The position numbers and the translations under genes are program-made. A stretch of 64,000 nucleotides of DNA from Vicinamibacterales bacterium (GTDB taxonomy: Bacteria; Acidobacteriota; Vicinamibacteria; Vicinamibacterales; UBA2999). Shown here piece after piece: positions 54,113 through 62,217 of this stretch (position 1 is the stretch's first letter; each line of letters starts with the position of its first letter). Where the stretch lies: positions 1 through 64,000 of the forward strand of contig JAWKHS010000023.1 in the NCBI GenBank assembly GCA_041394705.1, given 5' to 3'. The notes beneath the pieces are model-generated. The model had not been told where the DNA came from, did no database searches, and saw only the letters and a program-made list of their open reading frames with translations.

Positions 54113-57100
54113 ATGAAGAGCCTGCGGCAACTGCTGGTCGTCGCCACGATCGTGGCGGTGACTGGAAGCCTCGCGGCAGCCCAGACGTTTACGGGCGGCG
54201 TGCGAGGGGCGGTGAAGGACGCGAATGGCGTCATCCCCGGTGTGACGGTGCAACTGATCAACGAGGCGACGGGACAGGCCCGCGAGGCGGTCTCGAACGA
54301 GTCCGGCGAATACAACTTCGCGGCCGTGCCCCCGGGCCTCTACACGATCAAGGCCACGCTCACGGGCTTCAAGACGTACGAGAACACCGGTGTCCGCGTG
54401 GCGGCCCAGCAGTTCATCACCCTCGACGTCACCCTCGAGGTCGGTGCGCTGCAGGAAACCATCACCGTCACGGGCGCCGCGCCGGTCATCGACACGTCGA
54501 ACGCCACGGGCGGCGGCGTCATCAGCACCGAGCAGATGGCGGCCCTGCCGAGCGGCGGCCGCTCCGCGTTCCTCTTCGCCGTCACGCTGCCCACCGTCGT
54601 CGCCTCCGGTGACCCGCAGTTCAACCGCCAGCAGGACCAGACGAACGCGTCGCTGCTGTCGCTCGGCGGCGGCACCCGCCGCGGCAACAACTACCTGATC
54701 GACGGCGTGCCGGTGACCGACCTCCGCAACCGCGCCTCCGCCAACCCCACGATCGAGGCCCTCGACGACGTCGCCGTGCAGGTGCACAACTACGACGCCG
54801 AGACCGGCCGGACCGGCGGCGGCACGTTCAACGTGGCGACCCGCTCGGGCACGAACTCCTGGCGCGGCAGCGGCTTCTACCAGAACCGCCCGCGGTGGGG
54901 CATGGCCAACAACTTCTTCTCGGAGAAGGCGGGCGTGCCGCTGCCCGACACCTACTTCCACCTCGGCGGCGGCGGCTTCGGCGGCCCCATCCTGAAGAAC
55001 CGCACCTTCTTCTGGGTGGCGGGCGAGGGCTACGGGTCGAACACGACGCGCAACGGCTCGCTCCGCCTGCCGACCGCGCGTGAGAAGGCCGGCGACTTCT
55101 CGCAGTCGTTCGACAGCAACGGCAACCTCGTGGTGATCTACGACCCGCTCACGGGCGACGCCAACGGCAACGGCCGCACGCCGTTCCCGGGGAACATCGT
55201 CCCGGCGAACCGCCTGAACCCGGTCGCGACGAAGATGCTGAGCTATCTGAAGAACCCGACCAACGACGTCTCGAACGGCCAGGACAACTTCTTCAGCACG
55301 GCCGAGATCAACGACCGCGCGCAGATGTACACGGGCAAGGTGGACCACCGTTTCAGCGACAAGATCTCGCTGACGGGCTTCTACCTCTACAACAAGACGG
55401 ACGAGCCGTGCGCGAACTACCTCGAGCCCGGCCTGAACGGCCCGAACCGGTTCATCGACAACGGCGACTACATCCTGCGCCGCCGCGTCCACGTGCTGTC
55501 GCTGAACAACACCTGGCTGCCGTCGAGCAACACGGTCGTCACCCTGCGCTACGGCATCACGAAGTTCATCGACAACAACACCCTGTCGATCGACTTCGAC
55601 CCCGCCGACCTGGGCTTCAACTCGGCCTTCGCCAGCGCCATCCAGACCAAGAAGTTCCCGGTCGTCAACATCACCGACTACTACCAGCTCGGCGCGATCG
55701 ACCCGGTGGACATCAACTGGTACTCCTGGAGCGCCAACGCCACGGCGTCGAAGCTCCTCGGCCGCCACACGCTGAAGGCCGGCGCGGACTACCGCACCAT
55801 CGGCACCGACACCCAGTCGTTCTCGGGCGGCGCCGGCGTGTTCAACTTCGACCGCCGGTACACGTCGCTGAACCCGAACGCCAACGGCGTCAACGGCGCC
55901 TCGCCCTCGGGCAACGCCCTCGCCACCATGCTCCTCGGCTACCCCTCGGGTGACCCGGGCAACCTGAGCCGCATCTTCGTCTCCGAGCCGGCCAACTACT
56001 TCGTGCGCTACTTCGGCGGCTACCTGCAGGATGACTTCCGCGTGGGTCCGAAGCTGACCGTGAACGGAGGCATCCGCCTCGAGCACGAGTCGGGACTCAT
56101 GGAAGAGGACAACCGCTTCACGGTGGCCTTCGACCGCACCCTGAACCCCGGCGGCGCCCTCGGCAACGTGGTCGTCAACGGCAGCCCCGTGCGCGGCGGT
56201 CTCGTCTACGCCGGCCAGAACGGCGCCAACACCTACCAGGGCAACCCCCGCGCCGTGAAGGTCTCGCCGCGCGTCGGCGTGGTCTACTCGATCAACCCGA
56301 AGACGGTCATCCGGACCGGCTACGGCGTGTACTGGGCCCCCTGGAACTACCAGGGCATCAGCTCGACCAACTACGGCCAGACCGGCTACAGCCAGAACAC
56401 GTTCATGTCGCAGGGGCAGTACATCCCCACGACGAACCTGACCAACCCGTTCCCGGGCGGCGTGACCCAACCGCGCGGCAACACGCTCGGCGCGCTCGAG
56501 GGCGTCGGCAGCACCGGCGGCATCGAGTTCATCGACCAGGACAAGCGGTCGCCCTACGTCCAGCAGTACTCGTTCGACATCAACCGCGAGCTGCCGGGCA
56601 ACGTCGCGATCGGCTTCGAGTACTCGGGCGCGACCGGCCGTGACCTCGGCCTCGGCGGCTCGAACGACGGCACCCTGAACATCAACCAGCTCCCGGTCAG
56701 CGCGCTTGCGCTCGGCACGGCGCTGAACGATCAGGTGCCGAACCCGTTCTTCGGCCTGCCGGCGGGCCAGGGCTTCGCGGTGACGAGCCCGACGATCACC
56801 CGCGCGCAGAGCCTGCGGCCGTTCCCGCAGTTCGGCGACATCATCATGCGGCAGAACACGGGCGGCCGGAACCAGTACCACGCGGCCATCTTCAAGTTCG
56901 AGAAGCGCGTCAGCAACGGCTGGGGCGGCCGCATCAACTACACCTACTCGCGGCTGAAGGACAACCAGTTCGGCGAGACCAACTCCTACTCGGCGACCAA
57001 CGGCAACGCGCAGAACGCGTACGACCTGGACGCGGAGTACACCATCAGCCTGCTGGACGTGCCGCACAAGCTCGTGCTGTCGCCCATCGTCGAACTGCCG

Positions 57101-57631
57101 TTCGGCGAGGGCAAGCGCTGGATGAACGACGGCATCGGCAAGTACATCCTCGGCAACTGGACGATGTCGTCGATCATCGCGTTCGAGAGCGGGTTCCCGA
57201 TCTCGGTCTCGAACAACTCGAACGGCCTGTCGCAGGCGTTCTTCCGCGTGCAGCGTCCGAACGCCACCGGCTCCGATGCGGCCACCTCCGGCAACCGCGA
57301 GGATCGGCTGTTCTACCCGGGCGCCAGCCCAGGCGTCTGGCTCGACAGTGCCGCCTTCTCGAACCCCGGCCTGTTCACGCTCGGCACCAACCCGCGCGTG
57401 ATCGATTCGGTGCGCACCCCGCACCGGAACAACTGGGACTTCGTGGCGACCAAGGACGTCAAGATGGGGGGCTCGGCCAAGGGCCAGCTGCGCATCGAGG
57501 TCCTGAACATCACCAACACGGTGAAGACGGTCGGGCCGACCACCACGTTCGGGTCGTCGGCCTTCGGCCGCATCAACTCGCAGCGCGGCTTCATGCGCCT
57601 CACGCAGATCATGTTCCGCATGAGCTTCTAG
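54113..57631 (+). CDS. Oar-like TonB-dependent outer-membrane receptor with carboxypeptidase-regulatory domain (copy 2)
   Basis: 1172 residues, with the same order as copy 1: signal peptide (1-24), regulatory-like domain, TonB-box-like ETITVTGAAPV, plug, barrel, final Phe. Protein sequence is almost identical to copy 1 from about residue 25 to 330 and diverges in patches of the barrel (for example around the KFPVVNITDYYQLG loop), as expected if loops adapt to different ligands. At DNA level runs of more than 50 identical bases occur in the plug region among segments with many synonymous changes. GAGGTGACC before ATG 54113 decides the start; an in-frame upstream extension of 72 codons lacks a signal peptide. 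Confidence 0.92.
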   Translation: MKSLRQLLVVATIVAVTGSLAAAQTFTGGVRGAVKDANGVIPGVTVQLINEATGQAREAVSNESGEYNFAAVPPGLYTIKATLTGFKTYENTGVRVAAQQFITLDVTLEVGALQETITVTGAAPVIDTSNATGGGVISTEQMAALPSGGRSAFLFAVTLPTVVASGDPQFNRQQDQTNASLLSLGGGTRRGNNYLIDGVPVTDLRNRASANPTIEALDDVAVQVHNYDAETGRTGGGTFNVATRSGTNSWRGSGFYQNRPRWGMANNFFSEKAGVPLPDTYFHLGGGGFGGPILKNRTFFWVAGEGYGSNTTRNGSLRLPTAREKAGDFSQSFDSNGNLVVIYDPLTGDANGNGRTPFPGNIVPANRLNPVATKMLSYLKNPTNDVSNGQDNFFSTAEINDRAQMYTGKVDHRFSDKISLTGFYLYNKTDEPCANYLEPGLNGPNRFIDNGDYILRRRVHVLSLNNTWLPSSNTVVTLRYGITKFIDNNTLSIDFDPADLGFNSAFASAIQTKKFPVVNITDYYQLGAIDPVDINWYSWSANATASKLLGRHTLKAGADYRTIGTDTQSFSGGAGVFNFDRRYTSLNPNANGVNGASPSGNALATMLLGYPSGDPGNLSRIFVSEPANYFVRYFGGYLQDDFRVGPKLTVNGGIRLEHESGLMEEDNRFTVAFDRTLNPGGALGNVVVNGSPVRGGLVYAGQNGANTYQGNPRAVKVSPRVGVVYSINPKTVIRTGYGVYWAPWNYQGISSTNYGQTGYSQNTFMSQGQYIPTTNLTNPFPGGVTQPRGNTLGALEGVGSTGGIEFIDQDKRSPYVQQYSFDINRELPGNVAIGFEYSGATGRDLGLGGSNDGTLNINQLPVSALALGTALNDQVPNPFFGLPAGQGFAVTSPTITRAQSLRPFPQFGDIIMRQNTGGRNQYHAAIFKFEKRVSNGWGGRINYTYSRLKDNQFGETNSYSATNGNAQNAYDLDAEYTISLLDVPHKLVLSPIVELPFGEGKRWMNDGIGKYILGNWTMSSIIAFESGFPISVSNNSNGLSQAFFRVQRPNATGSDAATSGNREDRLFYPGASPGVWLDSAAFSNPGLFTLGTNPRVIDSVRTPHRNNWDFVATKDVKMGGSAKGQLRIEVLNITNTVKTVGPTTTFGSSAFGRINSQRGFMRLTQIMFRMSF

Positions 57632-57680
57632 CGAGCCGGGGCTCGGGTCCCGGGGCTCGAGTCCCGGGCTGATGATGAGG

Positions 57681-57708
57681 AAGGGCGGCGCTCACGGGTG
57701 CCGCCCTT
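57681..57708 (+). terminator. Hairpin after Oar-like copy 2
   Basis: AAGGGCGGC ... GCCGCCCTT with central TCACGGG, closely related to the hairpin at 53727-53754. The 3' region was therefore part of the duplication. Confidence 0.6.
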
Positions 57709-57810
57709 CGCACGTACTGACGCTCCGGCGCGCACCATCGGCTGGCCTGGCGCCCCCGGAACACGGGTGCGGTTGCCGCGCGCGCGCGGCGCGCGGTACG
57801 ATCGGACGCG

Positions 57811-59484
57811 ATGATCGGTCGACACGCGGTCCTGTCCGTGCTCGCGGTCGCGGCGCTGGCGGGGTGCCGCGGGACGCCGTCCGCGCCACCGGCGGAGCAG
57901 ACGCCGCGGCCCGTCACCGACACCATCGAGCCCGCTGGCGATCTCGGGGCCATCTCGTTCCCGACGAGTGGCGCGCCTGAGGCGCAGGCCGATTTTCTGC
58001 GCGGCGTGGCCTGGCTCCACAACTTCGGGTACGACGATGCGATCGAGGCGTTCCGGGCCGCCCAGGCCAAGGACCCCCGGTTCGCCATGGCCTACTGGGG
58101 CGAAGCGCTGGCCTACAGCCAGCCGTTGTGGTTCGGAGAGGAGCCGGAGAAGGGCCGCGCCGTCCTGGCGAGGCTCGCGGCCACACCGGAGGCACGGCTG
58201 GCGCTGGCGCCGACCGAGCGGGAAAAGGGTTTCCTGCGCGCGGCCGACGCCCTGTGGGGCCCCGGCGACACCGCGGCGCGCGCGCGAGCCTACGCCGGCG
58301 CGATGGCGACGCTGGCCAAGGCCCATCCGGATGACGACGAGGTCCAGGTGTTCTACGCGCTGGCGCTCCTGGCGACGATGCCCCGCGGCGACGCCTCGCT
58401 GCCGATCCGCGAACAGGCCGGGCGCATCGTGGAGGACGTCTTCCGGCGGAACCCGAGGCACCCCGGCGCCGCGCACCTGATCCTGCACGCCTACGATCAC
58501 GGCGCGCTGGCCCCGCGAGGGCTCGCCGCCGCCCGGGCCTACGCCAAGATCGCGCCGGCCTCCAGCCATGCCCTCCACATGCCCGCGCACTTCTTCGTCC
58601 AGCTGGGGTTCTGGCTCGACGCCGCCTCGAGCGACGAAGCTTCGTGGCGGGCGTCGGTGGCCTGGAGCGCGCGCCGGGGGCAGCCGGTCACGACGCACGA
58701 CTTCCACAGCCTGGTGTGGTGGCAGTACGAGTTGACGCAGCTCGGGCAGTTCGAACGCGCGCGGCAGGTGGCCGCGGAGGTGGACCGCGCGCTCGCCATC
58801 GTCGGCGCCAACGACGTCATCGGGGGCCACCACTACGGCGACAGCGAAATCGGTCGGGGAGCCGGTCCGGCCGCGCTCAGGAACGACAAGGGCTCGATGC
58901 AGGCGCGCCTGGTGCTCGAGTCCGAACGCTGGGACCTGATGGCGGGGCAGAGCACGTTCGACAACGTCGACGAGCTCTTCGTGCTCGGCGTCAGCGCGCT
59001 CAGGCTGAACGATCCGCCGCGGGCGCGGGCGGCCTATCAGGAACTGGTCAAGGCGGCCGGTCCCGACATGGATCCCGGCCTGCGCGAGCAGGCCGCGATC
59101 ATGGTCCTCGAGATCGAGGCGCTGGCCGCCGCGATGGACGGCACACCCGCCGTCGCCTTCTCGAAGATGGACGAGGCCAATCGGCTGCAGGCGCAGATGC
59201 CCAAGCCGATCGGCCGCCCCTACCCCGTGAAGGGCGCCGACGAGTTGTACGGCGAGCTCCTCCTGCAGTTCGATCGTCCGCGCGACGCCGCGACGTGGTT
59301 CGAGAAGACGCTCGCGCGGACACCCAACCGCTCACGAGCCGTGCTCGGCCTGGCTCGGGCGGCGGCGCGCGCCGGCGAGACGGCGAAGAGCCGCCAGGCG
59401 TACGAGCAGTTCCTGGCCAATTGGGCCAATGCCGATTCGGGCCTGCCGGAACTGGCCGAGGCCCGCGCGGCCCTCGGGCGCTAG
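57811..59484 (+). CDS. TPR-repeat lipoprotein
   Basis: 557 residues. The N-terminus is a lipoprotein signal with lipobox LAGC (Cys at residue 19), followed by a Pro/Thr-rich linker. The rest is helical with TPR-like repeats, clear at about 60-95 (ADFLRGVAWLHNFGYDDAIEAFRAAQAKDPRFAMAYWGEALAYS), 165-215 and 470-545. It is probably attached to the inner or outer membrane facing the periplasm, acting as a scaffold. Similar proteins are frequent in Acidobacteriota. A TACGAT -10-like hexamer ends 8 bases before the ATG, suggesting a nearly leaderless message. Confidence 0.82.
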   Translation: MIGRHAVLSVLAVAALAGCRGTPSAPPAEQTPRPVTDTIEPAGDLGAISFPTSGAPEAQADFLRGVAWLHNFGYDDAIEAFRAAQAKDPRFAMAYWGEALAYSQPLWFGEEPEKGRAVLARLAATPEARLALAPTEREKGFLRAADALWGPGDTAARARAYAGAMATLAKAHPDDDEVQVFYALALLATMPRGDASLPIREQAGRIVEDVFRRNPRHPGAAHLILHAYDHGALAPRGLAAARAYAKIAPASSHALHMPAHFFVQLGFWLDAASSDEASWRASVAWSARRGQPVTTHDFHSLVWWQYELTQLGQFERARQVAAEVDRALAIVGANDVIGGHHYGDSEIGRGAGPAALRNDKGSMQARLVLESERWDLMAGQSTFDNVDELFVLGVSALRLNDPPRARAAYQELVKAAGPDMDPGLREQAAIMVLEIEALAAAMDGTPAVAFSKMDEANRLQAQMPKPIGRPYPVKGADELYGELLLQFDRPRDAATWFEKTLARTPNRSRAVLGLARAAARAGETAKSRQAYEQFLANWANADSGLPELAEARAALGR

Positions 59485-59503
59485 AAGACGCGCCGCCGGC
59501 CGC

Positions 59504-59569
59504 TCGGGAACGCGGCGTCGGCCGCCTGGGAAGGCGGCGTCCTTAGCCTGGGAACGCGGCGTCGGCCGC
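59504..59569. repeat. Three tandem 22-bp repeats
   Basis: Units at 59504-59525, 59526-59547 and 59548-59569. Units 1 and 3 differ only in the first two bases; unit 2 is diverged at six or so positions. The consensus begins CTGGGAACGCGGCG. The unit length is about two helical turns. They lie between the TPR lipoprotein and molybdoenzyme gene ends. Confidence 0.85.
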
Positions 59570-59674
59570 CGGCATGCCCGTTCACGCGGCCGCAAGGGCG
59601 CGGGGTTCGCCGTGCCGAGGCCGCCCGAGTCGGGCCAGGTCATGGGCGACGGTCGACGCGCGCCGATGCGCGCG

Positions 59675-60871
59675 CTACACCGCGTCGATCCGCACGCGCC
59701 GGATGTAGAACGACAGGTCGAGCCGCCGGGTCCGCACGGCGGGATCCGCCACCTTGAGGCTGATGTCGTAGTAGCCGGGCTCGGACGGCCGCCAGCGGTG
59801 GGTCCAGAGCGTCCACGTGCGGGCGGTGGTCGAACAGACGCGCACGGGCGTCCCGGCGTCGCGAGGGCCGAAGCGGATGACCAGGCGATCGACGGGCGCG
59901 TGACCACCCCAGACGATTCCGACGATGCGGTACTCGAGGCGGCCGTCCACGCGGCGCTGCTCCACGCGGATCGGCATCGCGGCGGTGTCGATCTCCGGGG
60001 GCAGGAAATCACGGGCCAGGGCGGGACGGCCGTCCTGGTGCGTCCGCCCGGCGAACTCCAGCATCTGCGACGTGGCCGGCGCATCCCGTGGTACCCAGCG
60101 GATCTCATTCACCCATTTGATCCACGAGCAGCCGTACCATCCGGGCACGACGAGGCGGACCGGGGCGCCGTGGTGCGCCGTCAACGGCTCGCCGTTCATG
60201 GCCACGGCCAGGAACGGGCCGAGCGACTCGAGCGTGTCGAGCGGGAAGATCCAGCTGGCGCCCGGCTGCGATCGCGCGGATTGCTGGCCGGGATGATCCA
60301 CGCCCGACACGAGCACGGCCCAGGCGTCCTTGGGTGGGCGCACCGATTGGAGGACCGCGGTCAGAGGCAGGCCGTGCCAGTCGACGGCGCTCATCAGTCC
60401 AAAGTTCTGCGGGTTGCTGTTGCCGGCGCATTCGATGAGATGCGCGCCCATCGCGGAGGCCCTTTCGGCGATACCCGCGGCGGTGGGCCCCGCGGACGCG
60501 GCGGCCGAATGGCCGAGCGACAGACGCCAGCCGGCGGCGTCCGTGGACAACCCGGGCGGCGCGGCCGTCCGCACGAAGACGTCGTGCGTCGGCGTCACCA
60601 TCCGGCCGGCATCGAGTGCCGACAGGTCGGTGAAGAGCCGTGCGTCCAGCCCCTGTCCGCCGACCATCGTGCCGAGCGGCGCCTCCTGCGCACCTGGACC
60701 GTACAGCGGCAGCGTCCGGATGAGCTCGCCGCCCGGCGGCTCGACGCAGTCGGCTTGGGCCAGCAGCGACGCCCAGGCCCGCGCGGGGAGCATCAGGCCG
60801 GCCGCGGCGCCGGCGGTCCGGAGGAAGCGCCGGCGGGCGGGGAAGGACGGGGCCGTCACGTCCCGGACCAT
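59675..60871 (-). CDS. Tat-exported sulfite oxidase-like molybdopterin oxidoreductase
   Basis: 398 residues. A twin-arginine signal (ARRRFLRTAGAAAG, about 13-26) directs a folded, cofactor-loaded protein to the periplasm. The Moco domain has the ligand Cys in ECAGNSNPQNFG, GLPLTAVL, the HHGAPVRLVVPGWYGCSWIKWV region, and a C-terminal dimerisation domain (GIVWGGHAPVDRLVIRF). This is the sulfite oxidase/MsrP superfamily. There is no haem domain and no MsrQ-like membrane partner next to it, so the electron acceptor is unknown. It diverges from the VWFA-related gene. moaA elsewhere in the window fits Moco use. Confidence 0.9.
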   Translation of the reverse strand: MVRDVTAPSFPARRRFLRTAGAAAGLMLPARAWASLLAQADCVEPPGGELIRTLPLYGPGAQEAPLGTMVGGQGLDARLFTDLSALDAGRMVTPTHDVFVRTAAPPGLSTDAAGWRLSLGHSAAASAGPTAAGIAERASAMGAHLIECAGNSNPQNFGLMSAVDWHGLPLTAVLQSVRPPKDAWAVLVSGVDHPGQQSARSQPGASWIFPLDTLESLGPFLAVAMNGEPLTAHHGAPVRLVVPGWYGCSWIKWVNEIRWVPRDAPATSQMLEFAGRTHQDGRPALARDFLPPEIDTAAMPIRVEQRRVDGRLEYRIVGIVWGGHAPVDRLVIRFGPRDAGTPVRVCSTTARTWTLWTHRWRPSEPGYYDISLKVADPAVRTRRLDLSFYIRRVRIDAV

Positions 60872-60897
60872 GCCCAGAGTATTCCACAGGCCGCCGC

Positions 60898-60903
60898 TAT
60901 AAT
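60898..60903 (+). promoter_or_regulatory. Consensus -10 (TATAAT) with leaderless start
   Basis: A perfect TATAAT lies six bases before the ATG at 60910, so transcription should begin at or next to the A of the start codon. No Shine-Dalgarno can fit. Confidence 0.55.
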
Positions 60904-60909
60904 TGGCCG

Positions 60910-62205
60910 ATGACGCGCAGCGCGACGATTGCCGCGGCCCTCATCGCCGTCCTGGCCGGGTGGAGCCTGCGTGGGCTGGCCGCGCAGCAACCGGCCGCGC
61001 CGCCGGCGCAACCCACCTTCCGCAGCGGCGTGTCGGGCGTGAGCACCGACGTCATCGTGCGGGACAAGGACGGCCGGTTCGTGTCGGACCTGACCAAGGA
61101 CGACTTCGAGGTGCTCGAGGACGGCGTGCCGCAGACCGTCACGTCGTTCTCCCTCGTGCACGGCGGCCGCACGTTCAACCTGCTGGCTGACCAGGCGCCG
61201 CAGGCCGTCCCCGAAGGCATCGTCCTGCCTGCGACCCGTCGCATGGTCGAGGACGTCGCGGGACGGGTGCTGGTGATCTTCGTGGACGACGTCCACTTCG
61301 AGGCGCTGTACACCCCGCACGTCCGGCGGCTCATCGACGACATCTTCACGAACCTGGTGCACGACGGCGACCTGGTGGCCATGGTGTCGAGTGGCCCGTC
61401 GGCCATCGCCACGGGCCTGACCTACGACCGGAAGCTGATCACGGCGTCCGCGGCGCGCATCCGCGGCAGCGGGCTGACCGCGGCCGACATCTTCACCACG
61501 CAGCTCGAGACCTCGCAGGGACCGGCCGACGTCCGCAACCGCGCCCAGATGGCCTTCTACACCGCCTACGATCTGATGGCGGACCTCGAGCGGATCCCCA
61601 ACAAGCGGAAGGCCTTCCTCTACATCAGCACCGGCTACGACTTCGATCCGTTCGCCGCGGGGCGCAGTTCGAGCGACCGGATCATGGGCGGCCGCTTCTC
61701 GGACCCCCTGCGGTTCCTGACCGAAGACCGCGAGGACAACCCGTACTTCCGGCTGCCCAAGGCCAACGCCGATATCGACCTGTACGGGTACATGCGCGAG
61801 CTCGTCCTCTCGGCCAACCGCGCGAATGTCAGCATCTACACGATCGACCCCCGCGGCTTGCAGGGCGTCGTGGACGCCGGCCAGTACATCGATCAGAGCG
61901 AGTGGCGGACGTTCCTGCAGAAGACCCAGAGCACGCTCCGGTTCATGGCGGAGCAGACGGGCGGGTTCGCCGTCGTGAACGTGAACGATTTCCCGACCGA
62001 ACTGAAGCGCATCGACGCCGAGACCAGCGATTACTACGTGATCGGCTACTCCTCCACGAATCCCGATCCGCTGCGGCGGGTCCGGCGGATCGACGTGAAG
62101 GTCGCGCGGCCCGATCTGACCGTGGCGTCGCGGCGCGCGTACTCGCTGAAGACGCCCGGCGAACCGCCGCAGCCGCCGCCGCTCAAGCCGGCGAAGAAGA
62201 AGTAG
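60910..62205 (+). CDS. VWFA-related acidobacterial protein
   Basis: 431 residues. A signal peptide (1-25) is followed by a short beta domain (STDVIVRDKDGRFVSDLTKDDFEVLEDGVPQ, typical of the family) and a von Willebrand factor A-like domain (about 110-380) starting VLVIFVDDVHFEA. The usual DxSxS metal site is not intact (DDVHF), so metal-dependent ligand binding may be lost. The C-terminal strands DYYVIGYSSTNPDP and RRIDVKVARPDLTVASRRAYS are shared by the group. The protein is exported and ends in a Pro/Lys tail. Role unknown; such genes are numerous in Acidobacteriota. Confidence 0.88.
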   Translation: MTRSATIAAALIAVLAGWSLRGLAAQQPAAPPAQPTFRSGVSGVSTDVIVRDKDGRFVSDLTKDDFEVLEDGVPQTVTSFSLVHGGRTFNLLADQAPQAVPEGIVLPATRRMVEDVAGRVLVIFVDDVHFEALYTPHVRRLIDDIFTNLVHDGDLVAMVSSGPSAIATGLTYDRKLITASAARIRGSGLTAADIFTTQLETSQGPADVRNRAQMAFYTAYDLMADLERIPNKRKAFLYISTGYDFDPFAAGRSSSDRIMGGRFSDPLRFLTEDREDNPYFRLPKANADIDLYGYMRELVLSANRANVSIYTIDPRGLQGVVDAGQYIDQSEWRTFLQKTQSTLRFMAEQTGGFAVVNVNDFPTELKRIDAETSDYYVIGYSSTNPDPLRRVRRIDVKVARPDLTVASRRAYSLKTPGEPPQPPPLKPAKKK

Positions 62206-62217
62206 CGGCCGGCGCCC

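Noticed and set aside
59429..60913. 494-codon plus-strand frame under the molybdoenzyme
   Set aside because: It includes the 22-bp repeats and is antisense to a complete Tat-signal oxidoreductase.
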